DNA of 21,499 nt, taken from Minisyncoccota bacterium. GTDB taxonomy: Bacteria; Patescibacteriota; Minisyncoccia; Phycocordibacterales; UBA1006. A model generated the notes under the pieces. It was not told the origin of the DNA and made no database searches. It saw nothing but the letters and a program-made list of their open reading frames with translations. Each line of letters starts with the position of its first letter. The stretch's first letter is position 1. Shown here piece after piece: positions 7,061 to 13,002 of the stretch. The position numbers were made by a program, and so were the translations under genes. The stretch lies in the NCBI GenBank assembly GCA_021129535.1, contig JAJOLB010000001.1, positions 1 through 21,499 of the forward strand. The letters run 5' to 3'.

Positions 7061-7870
7061 ATGTCAGAAGAACAAAAAACAGAACAAGCTGAAGCTGTTA
7101 AAACTGAGGTTAAAGCAACAACATCAGTTGGAGCCAAGACAACAGAAACAGCAAAGACAGGAGCGGATACTGCAAAAACTGAATCTTCAGCTCGACCACG
7201 TCGAACTGGGTATCAGGGTAGCGGCGGAGCTCGTCGAACTGGTGGACGAAAACCATTTCGAAAAGGTTCTCGGTTTGGTAATAGGCCAAAACCAGAATTT
7301 GATCAAAAAATTATCAATATTTCACGAGTTACTCGTGTTGTAAAAGGAGGACGGCGTCTTTCATTTCGTGTTGATATGATTATTGGAGATAAAAAAGGGC
7401 GTGTTGGACTAGGTTCAGGAAAGGCAACTGATACATCAATTGCTATTCAAAAATCAATTGTACAGGCGCGAAAAAACCTTTTATATCTTAAACTTACAAA
7501 AAATAATTCCATTCCACATGAATCAAGCGCACGTGTTACTGCATCAGATGTAAATATGATGCCAAACAAACAGCGTGGACTTGTTGCAGGTTCAACAATG
7601 CGATCAGTATTGAAGCTTGCTGGAATTACTGATGTTACAGCGCAAGTGCATTCACGTTCAAAAAATAAATTGAACAATGCAAAGGCTGCAATCGAAGCTT
7701 TACGAATTTTCGAAATGTCAGATTCAGAAAAAGAAATCTTGAAAAAGAAACTTGCAGACAAACGTCGAGCTGAAATGGGAAATGATCGAGGAGGGCGTGG
7801 AGGACGTGGAGGACCAGGAGGTCGAAAACCATTTAATCGTGCACCGCGAGCGGCTGCTAACACTAAATAA
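7061..7870 (+). CDS. rpsE: Small ribosomal subunit protein uS5 with long low-complexity N- and C-terminal extensions
   Basis: A 30S protein at the mRNA entry site. At 269 aa it is about 100 aa longer than usual uS5. Residues 1-45 are rich in Ala, Thr, Glu and Lys, and 46-78 are rich in Arg and Gly. The double-stranded RNA-binding fold and second domain span about 84-217: INISRVTRVVKGGRRLSFR, GDKKGRVGLGSGKATD, IPHE, GLVAGSTMRSVLKLAGITDV, KNKLNNAKAAIEAL. The C-terminal tail is basic, with RGG repeats (RGGRGGRGGPGG, 243-254). GGRKPF occurs in both tails (61-66 and 253-258). It is followed 5 nt later by rplO, with no rpmD (uL30) between, a hallmark of the Candidate Phyla Radiation. Start context is AATATAATG. 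Confidence 0.95.
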   Translation: MSEEQKTEQAEAVKTEVKATTSVGAKTTETAKTGADTAKTESSARPRRTGYQGSGGARRTGGRKPFRKGSRFGNRPKPEFDQKIINISRVTRVVKGGRRLSFRVDMIIGDKKGRVGLGSGKATDTSIAIQKSIVQARKNLLYLKLTKNNSIPHESSARVTASDVNMMPNKQRGLVAGSTMRSVLKLAGITDVTAQVHSRSKNKLNNAKAAIEALRIFEMSDSEKEILKKKLADKRRAEMGNDRGGRGGRGGPGGRKPFNRAPRAAANTK

Positions 7871-7875
7871 GTATT

Positions 7876-8316
7876 ATGCAAACTCACGAATTAAAACGAA
7901 AAAATCCAAATCGAAAAGCTAAAAAAGTTGGACGAGGAGGATTACGAGGTAAAACCTCAGGACGAGGTCACAAAGGTCAAAAACAACATGGAGGACACGG
8001 AATCCGTGCTGAAATACGTGACCAAATTAAAAAACTCCCTAAACTACGAGGGCGAGGAGTTAATTCAAATAAATCAATTAAAAACAAACCAAATGTATTT
8101 AATTGCGCTTTTCTTGAAGAAAACTTTAAGGCAGGAGATGTTGTTTCTCCAGTTATTCTTATGGAGCGAGGGCTTTTAACTGGGGCAATGGCTAGAAAGG
8201 CAGGGGTTAAAATTCTTGGAAATGGAGAGTTAACAAAAAAGCTTAGCGTTGAAAATTGTAAAGTTTCAGTTTCAGCTGCCGAGAAAATTAGCAAGGCAGG
8301 AGGAATTGTAGCATAA
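7876..8316 (+). CDS. rplO: Large ribosomal subunit protein uL15
   Basis: A 50S assembly protein contacting 23S rRNA. The 146 aa begin with the family pattern MQTHELKRKNPNRKAKKVGRGG, followed by the Gly/His-rich TSGRGHKGQKQHGGHG, and end with the typical AAEKISKAGGIVA. It sits 5 nt after rpsE, in the position normally held by rpmD-rplO, and 7 nt before secY. Start context is AGTATTATG. Confidence 0.96.
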   Translation: MQTHELKRKNPNRKAKKVGRGGLRGKTSGRGHKGQKQHGGHGIRAEIRDQIKKLPKLRGRGVNSNKSIKNKPNVFNCAFLEENFKAGDVVSPVILMERGLLTGAMARKAGVKILGNGELTKKLSVENCKVSVSAAEKISKAGGIVA

Positions 8317-8323
8317 TAGTAAT

Positions 8324-9595
8324 ATGAGTACGTTTAAACGAAAACTTCATATTTTATTAGGAGACAAAGGGCTTAGAAATAGTATCTTGTTCACCCTTGG
8401 AATGCTTATTGTATTTCGATTTCTGGGAACTATCCCTGTTCCTGGTGTTGAGCCAGCTATTTTACAACAATTTTTATCAGATAATCAATTTTTCTCATTC
8501 TTGAATCTATTTTCAGGAGGAGGTTTATCACAATTATCAATTATTGTATTAGGTGTTGGTCCATACATTACGTCATCAATTATTATGCAATTAATGACGA
8601 CTGTTGTGCCAAAGTTGAAAAAATTATTTCACGAAGAAGGTTCAATTGGACGTAAAAAATTCAACCTTTATTCACGTCTTTTGACTGTTCCTATTGCTCT
8701 TGTTCAAGGGTTTGGAATTCTTACCTTGCTTTCAAAGCAAGGAGCTCTTCCATCATTAACAACCACAGGTATGATTACCAATATTTTGGTAGTGACAGCT
8801 GGGGCGATGTTAATAATGTGGATTGGTGAACTTATTACTGAATTTGGTGTAGGTAATGGGGTTTCATTAATTATCTTTGCAGGTATTGTCGCATCTCTTC
8901 CTGGGGTTCTTTCACAAATGGTTGTGTCTTATACTCCATCAGAATTATTTTCATATGTATTATACGGAATTTTAATTTTGATTGTAGTTGCTGCTGTTGT
9001 ATTAATTAACGAAGCAGAACGTCATGTTCCAATTACTCATGCAAAACAGGTGCGAGGTATGAGTACATACGGTTCAGCGGCTAGTTATGTTCCAATGAGA
9101 ATTAACCAAGCTGGAGTTATGCCAATTATTTTTGCACTTTCAATTCTATTGTTTCCACAAATGATTGCTAATTATTTCTTGGAATCAACTATTCCATGGT
9201 TAGCTTCGGCTGCTCATGGTATTAATGTTGTTTTGACGCATAATATTTGGTATCCAATTATTTATTTTGTTATGGTATTTGGATTTACCTATTTTTATAC
9301 AGCTATTACATTTGACCCAGAAGCAATGTCAGAAAACCTTGCTAAATCAGGTTCATTTGTTCCAGGAATTAGACCTGGAAATGCTACCTCAGAGTATTTT
9401 GCAACAATTGCAAATAGAATTACCTTTGTAGGTGCTTCATTCTTGGGTCTTATTGCTGTCTTACCGATGGTTTTGCTATCTACAACAGGTAACCAAGCTA
9501 TCGCCATTGGAGGAACAGGTGTTCTGATTGCTGTATCGGTTATTCTTGATCTTATCAAGAAAATTGATGCACAAATTGCAATGAGAGAATATTAA
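8324..9595 (+). CDS. secY: Protein translocase channel subunit SecY
   Basis: Forms the membrane channel for protein export and insertion. The 423 aa contain about ten hydrophobic segments. Family motifs include the TM1 region (FTLGMLIVFRFLGTIPVPGV), the plug region with FSGGGLSQLSIIVLGVGPYITSSIIMQ, GNGVSLIIFAGI, the cytosolic loop INEAERHVPI with YVPMRINQAGVMPIIFA, and a C-terminal IRPGNATSEYF segment. It is the last gene of the ribosomal run. adk, map and infA, which often follow secY, are absent, and a terminator comes straight after. The start is 7 nt after rplO (AGTAATATG, no SD). Confidence 0.97.
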   Translation: MSTFKRKLHILLGDKGLRNSILFTLGMLIVFRFLGTIPVPGVEPAILQQFLSDNQFFSFLNLFSGGGLSQLSIIVLGVGPYITSSIIMQLMTTVVPKLKKLFHEEGSIGRKKFNLYSRLLTVPIALVQGFGILTLLSKQGALPSLTTTGMITNILVVTAGAMLIMWIGELITEFGVGNGVSLIIFAGIVASLPGVLSQMVVSYTPSELFSYVLYGILILIVVAAVVLINEAERHVPITHAKQVRGMSTYGSAASYVPMRINQAGVMPIIFALSILLFPQMIANYFLESTIPWLASAAHGINVVLTHNIWYPIIYFVMVFGFTYFYTAITFDPEAMSENLAKSGSFVPGIRPGNATSEYFATIANRITFVGASFLGLIAVLPMVLLSTTGNQAIAIGGTGVLIAVSVILDLIKKIDAQIAMREY

Positions 9596-9620
9596 TTTAA
9601 TATCAAATATTCTAAAAAAT

Positions 9621-9644
9621 AAAAAGAGTTAATCTCTTTTTTTT
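9621..9644 (+). terminator. Terminator of the ribosomal operon
   Basis: AAAAAGAG (9621-9628) pairs with CTCTTTTT (9634-9641), loop TTAAT, and the T run continues to 9644. It overlaps the place where a -35 box of the next promoter would be. Confidence 0.8.
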
Positions 9645-9648
9645 AATG

Positions 9649-9663
9649 TGGTAGAATCATAAT
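9649..9663 (+). promoter_or_regulatory. Extended -10 promoter of the pilin gene, leaderless
   Basis: TGG-TAGAAT (9649-9657) is followed by exactly 6 nt and the ATG at 9664, so the transcript should begin at the start codon. Confidence 0.7.
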
Positions 9664-10170
9664 ATGAAAAACAATAAAGGATTTACTCTTATAGAGCTCC
9701 TTGTCGTTATTGCTATTATAGGTATTTTAGCAACCGTTGTTCTATCTTCACTTGGAGAAGCACGAGACAAGGCAAAAATTGCAAAAACACAAACTGTTTT
9801 GAGACAAATGAGAAATTATGTAGCTGGAGCACAAATAAATAATAGTCTTATACTTCGCGATATAACGGGGAATAACGACTCTTATGATAGTTGTCCTGCC
9901 GGGACAGATTTATCGGGACTTGTATCGACTCACGTTTGTGTAACAGATTGGGAACATGCAATTGATAGTATTGTAACAAATTATGATTCTACTCTATCCG
10001 ATGGTTCGGCTTATTATGTTGATGCTTGGGGTTCTCCGTTTCTCCTTGATGAAAATGAATGGGAGACACCAGGTGTTTGTTTGGTTAATACTCTTACTTC
10101 TGCTGGTATAGATAGAATTGCTTTTACGGCAGATGATCTTACCATTATTTTACCTTATGAAAGATGTTAA
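9664..10170 (+). CDS. Type IV pilin-like protein (prepilin with class III signal)
   Basis: A 168-aa pilus or pseudopilus subunit. The type III signal is MKNNKG/FTLIELLVVIAIIGILATVVLSS: a short basic leader, the prepilinase site between G6 and F7, Glu at mature position 5, then the hydrophobic N-terminal helix (about 7-28). The globular domain has four cysteines (C77, C92, C139 and the final residue C168), the last pair resembling the C-terminal disulfide region of major pilins. The body (NYVAGAQ, YYVDAWGSPFLLDENEWETPGVC) recalls GspG/PilE-type subunits of Gram-positive and CPR bacteria. No prepilin peptidase or assembly ATPase is nearby. The next gene starts 14 nt later. Whether it is the major subunit cannot be told. 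Confidence 0.9.
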   Translation: MKNNKGFTLIELLVVIAIIGILATVVLSSLGEARDKAKIAKTQTVLRQMRNYVAGAQINNSLILRDITGNNDSYDSCPAGTDLSGLVSTHVCVTDWEHAIDSIVTNYDSTLSDGSAYYVDAWGSPFLLDENEWETPGVCLVNTLTSAGIDRIAFTADDLTIILPYERC

Positions 10171-10184
10171 ATAATATATAAAAT

Positions 10185-10649
10185 ATGAAACAGTTAAAGA
10201 AAAAAGAAAAAAAAATGTTAATTGCTTTGGGTGTTGTTGCTGTTTTTGGCTCTACATCTTTATTTAACATTTATAAACCTGATAAAACAGAACTAGAAGT
10301 CATTAGTGAGTCAGAAGAGGTTGTAGAAGAAAAGAAAGCAGAACCAAAATCTTATTCATCAAGCGGTGGAGGTGGTGGACGAAAAAGTGGAGGTTCTGGT
10401 GGAGGAGCAACAAAGCCAAGAAACATCGCAATGTCAGAATTCCAAAAACATACAAAATCAAAAGATTGCTGGGTTTTAATGGATGGAGAAGTTTATAATA
10501 TAACAAATTTTATCAATGAATATCCTACATATGGAAATGGTGCTACAGAGTTTTGTGGAACAGTTGGTTTTGAGGCTGGTTTCTTGAGTGAAAATAAAAT
10601 ACGAGACACAATAAAAAGTAAATCTCAAAAAATGGGTATTATTGGTTAA
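10185..10649 (+). CDS. Membrane-anchored protein with a cytochrome b5-like domain lacking heme ligands
   Basis: 154 aa. Residues 1-11 are strongly basic, about 11-29 are hydrophobic (signal anchor), 35-53 are acidic, and about 57-77 are a Ser/Gly-rich linker. The C-terminal domain (82-154) follows the cytochrome b5 pattern: SEFQKHTKSKDCWVLMDGEVYNITNFI resembles the b5 strand-helix start (xxHxxxxdCWvvidGkVYdvT). The HPGG heme-binding motif is replaced by YPTY (113-116), and no histidine follows that could be the second axial ligand, so heme binding is not expected. Two cysteines remain (C95, C124). It is probably co-transcribed with the pilin and may sit at the cell surface. The fold assignment is fairly good; the function is unknown. 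Confidence 0.75.
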   Translation: MKQLKKKEKKMLIALGVVAVFGSTSLFNIYKPDKTELEVISESEEVVEEKKAEPKSYSSSGGGGGRKSGGSGGGATKPRNIAMSEFQKHTKSKDCWVLMDGEVYNITNFINEYPTYGNGATEFCGTVGFEAGFLSENKIRDTIKSKSQKMGIIG

Positions 10650-10650
10650 T

Positions 10651-10685
10651 ATATAAAAATAAGATTTTAAGTCTTATTTTTATAT
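10651..10685 (+). terminator. Terminator after the pilin unit
   Basis: A 14-bp perfect stem: ATATAAAAATAAGA (10651-10664) with TCTTATTTTTATAT (10672-10685), loop TTTTAAG. It starts one base after the stop of the preceding gene. Confidence 0.8.
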
Positions 10686-10712
10686 TGCAAAAACAGGAAA
10701 TTACGGTAATAT
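10685..10712 (+). promoter_or_regulatory. Candidate -35/-10 promoter of fusA
   Basis: TTGCAA (10685-10690), a 16-nt spacer and TAATAT (10707-10712). This is one of the few places with a recognisable -35 box. The predicted start near 10719 leaves a leader of about 80 nt. Confidence 0.5.
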
Positions 10713-10718
10713 ACATCC

Positions 10719-10798
10719 TATTGAAGACCTTGGGGGTCTTTTGATTTTAAAAGACAAAAAAGGTTTATTAACTAAATTTATTTATAACAATTATTACT
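10719..10798 (+). promoter_or_regulatory. fusA leader with two mutually exclusive hairpins
   Basis: Hairpin A: AAGACC (10724-10729) with GGTCTT (10735-10740), followed by T-rich sequence, so terminator-like. Hairpin B: GTCTTTT (10736-10742) with AAAAGAC (10749-10755). The two share bases 10736-10740 and cannot form together, as in an attenuation switch. Its function is inferred only. Confidence 0.4.
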
Positions 10799-12943
10799 AT
10801 GGAACGAGATTATCCTTTAGAAAAAACAAGAAACTTTGGTATCGTGGCACATGTTGATGCTGGAAAAACTACCACAACAGAGCGAATTCTGTATTATACA
10901 GGTCGGTCACATAAAATTGGAGAGGTGCATGATGGTGCAGCAACGATGGATTGGATGGAGCAAGAACAAGAGCGTGGGATTACTATTACTTCTGCGGCTA
11001 CTACATGTTTCTGGACACCAACATACGAAGATAAAAATCCTGATGCTAAGATGAGGTTTAACATCATCGATACACCAGGTCACGTAGATTTTACTGCTGA
11101 GGTAGAGCGTTCTTTGAAAGTGCTTGATGGTGCTGTTGTGGTGTTTGATGGTAATGCTGGAGTAGAGCCACAATCTGAAACTGTTTGGCGACAAGCCGAC
11201 AAGTATGAGGTTCCTCGAATGTGTTTCATTAATAAATTAGACAAAATTGGTGCAGATTTTCAGAAGGCTTTTGATTCAATTACAGAACGTCTTACAAAAA
11301 ATGCTGTTATGGCTCAATTACCGATTGGTGTTGAATCAGAGTTAGAAGGGGTGATTGATTTATTAACTATGAAAGCCTACAAATTTGAAGGTGAGATGGG
11401 AAATAAAATTGTAGAATTTGAAATTCCAGAGAATTACAAGGTTGCTGCCGAGGAAAAACGTGGGATGTTTATTGAAAAAATTGTTGAAAACAATGATGAA
11501 TTAATGAATAAATATTTTGAAGGAGAAGAAATTTCTCTTGCAGAATTAAAAACTGAACTACGAAAGCAAACTATTGCGAACAATGTTGTTCCTGTATTTG
11601 GTGGAACTGCATTCAAGAATATTGGTGTACAGTTAATGCTTGATGCTGTTGTTGATTATATGCCGGCACCAATAGATATTAAGGCTGTCCAAGGAACTGA
11701 CCCAAAGACAGAGGAAGTAATCGAACGAGGACCTTCTGATTCAGAGCCATTTGCAGCTCTTGCTTTCAAGCTTGCTGTTGATCCATTTGTTGGTCAAATT
11801 ACATTTTTCCGAGTTTATTCTGGTGTATTAGAGGCTGGTTCATATATTTTGAATTCTCGAACTGGAAACAAGGAGCGTATTGGACGAATCTTGCGAATGC
11901 ATGCAAACGAACGTGAAGATGTTAAAAAAGTCTACGCCGGTGAAATCGCAGCTGCTGTTGGTTTAAAAGATGTACGAACTTCTGACACATTATGTGATCT
12001 TGAAAATCCAATTATTTTAGATGAAATTGATTTTCCAGAACCAGTTGTTTCATTGAAAATTGAACCAAAAACAAAGGCCGATCAAGAAAAAATGGGAATT
12101 GCACTATCGCGATTATCATCAGAGGATCCAACTTTTGTGGTTTCAACAGATACTGAGACTATGGATACGGTGATTTCAGGTATGGGAGAATTACATTTAG
12201 ACATTCTTGTTGACCGAATGAAACGAGAGTTTGGAGTAGAAGCTAATGTTGGTAAGCCACAAGTAGCATATCGAGAAACTATCAAAGGGACAGCATCAAT
12301 GGAGGAGAAATACATAAAACAATCAGGAGGGCGTGGGCAATACGGTCACGTAAAGATTCATGTTAAACCATTGGTAGCATTAGAAGAAGGTGAAGAACTA
12401 AAGAAAAATGTTACACGTGACGATGAAGGGTTTGAATTCATTAATAGTATCAAGGGTGGAGTTATTCCTCAGGAATATATTCCAGCCTGTAAAAAAGGAT
12501 TCAAAGAAGCCATGGCACGTGGAACCGTTGCTGGGTATCAAATGAATAATATTTCAGTAGAGCTATATGATGGTACCTATCATGATGTGGATTCGTCAGA
12601 AATTGCATTTAAAATTGCTGCATCAAAGGCATTTAAAAATGCTGCACAGTTAGCACAACCAGTTATTCTAGAACCAATGATGAAGGTTGAGGTAGTTGTT
12701 CCAGAAGAATACATTGGAGACGTTAATGGTGATTTATCATCAAAACGTGGACTCGTAGAGGGGATGGAAGATAGAGGATTTATACATGCTATTACAGCAG
12801 TTGTTCCATTGGCTGAAATGTTCGGTTACATTGGTAACCTGCGCTCAATGACATCAGGACGAGGAAACTTTACCATGGAGTTTCTACGATATGATGTTGT
12901 GCCAAAATCTGTTGCAGATGAAATTGTTTCGTCACGAACATAG
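10799..12943 (+). CDS. fusA: Translation elongation factor G
   Basis: The GTPase that drives ribosomal translocation, and ribosome recycling with RRF. At 714 aa it is full length. G1 is AHVDAGKT (17-24), switch I region ERGITITSAATT, G3 DTPGH (91-95), G4 NKLD (145-148). Domain II has the FRVYSGVLEAGSYILN pattern; domain III GMGELHLDILVDRM; domain IV RETIKG, KQSGGRGQYGHVKIHVKP and YDGTYHDVDSSEIAFKIAA; domain V EPMMKVEVVVPEEYIGDV with LSSKRG and SMTSGRGNFTMEFLRYD. The start MERDYPLEKTRN matches the family. rpsL, rpsG and tuf are not neighbours; it stands alone between two terminators with its own leader. Confidence 0.98.
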   Translation: MERDYPLEKTRNFGIVAHVDAGKTTTTERILYYTGRSHKIGEVHDGAATMDWMEQEQERGITITSAATTCFWTPTYEDKNPDAKMRFNIIDTPGHVDFTAEVERSLKVLDGAVVVFDGNAGVEPQSETVWRQADKYEVPRMCFINKLDKIGADFQKAFDSITERLTKNAVMAQLPIGVESELEGVIDLLTMKAYKFEGEMGNKIVEFEIPENYKVAAEEKRGMFIEKIVENNDELMNKYFEGEEISLAELKTELRKQTIANNVVPVFGGTAFKNIGVQLMLDAVVDYMPAPIDIKAVQGTDPKTEEVIERGPSDSEPFAALAFKLAVDPFVGQITFFRVYSGVLEAGSYILNSRTGNKERIGRILRMHANEREDVKKVYAGEIAAAVGLKDVRTSDTLCDLENPIILDEIDFPEPVVSLKIEPKTKADQEKMGIALSRLSSEDPTFVVSTDTETMDTVISGMGELHLDILVDRMKREFGVEANVGKPQVAYRETIKGTASMEEKYIKQSGGRGQYGHVKIHVKPLVALEEGEELKKNVTRDDEGFEFINSIKGGVIPQEYIPACKKGFKEAMARGTVAGYQMNNISVELYDGTYHDVDSSEIAFKIAASKAFKNAAQLAQPVILEPMMKVEVVVPEEYIGDVNGDLSSKRGLVEGMEDRGFIHAITAVVPLAEMFGYIGNLRSMTSGRGNFTMEFLRYDVVPKSVADEIVSSRT

Positions 12944-12945
12944 TT

Positions 12946-12969
12946 AAAAAACTCTTACAAGAGTTTTTT
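12946..12969 (+). terminator. Terminator of fusA
   Basis: AAAAAACTCT (12946-12955) pairs with AGAGTTTTTT (12960-12969), loop TACA, 2 nt after the stop codon. Confidence 0.85.
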
Positions 12970-12990
12970 GTTTTGAATCACAAGAAGTAG

Positions 12991-13002
12991 TATAATAATT
13001 GT
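12991..13002 (+). promoter_or_regulatory. -10 promoter of the TraD-like gene, leaderless
   Basis: Consensus TATAAT (12991-12996) lies exactly 6 nt before the ATG at 13003. TTGTTT at 12968-12973, overlapping the end of the fusA terminator, is a possible -35 with a 17-nt spacer. Confidence 0.7.

Noticed and set aside
7871..7875. A degraded uL30 (rpmD) gene between rpsE and rplO
   Set aside because: The gap is only 5 nt and no uL30-like residues occur in any frame at the junction. The gene is absent, not broken.
7447..7887. 146-codon antisense frame over rpsE with a Pro/Arg-rich start
   Set aside because: The Pro-rich part is the mirror image of the RGG codons of uS5; there is no promoter and no family resemblance.
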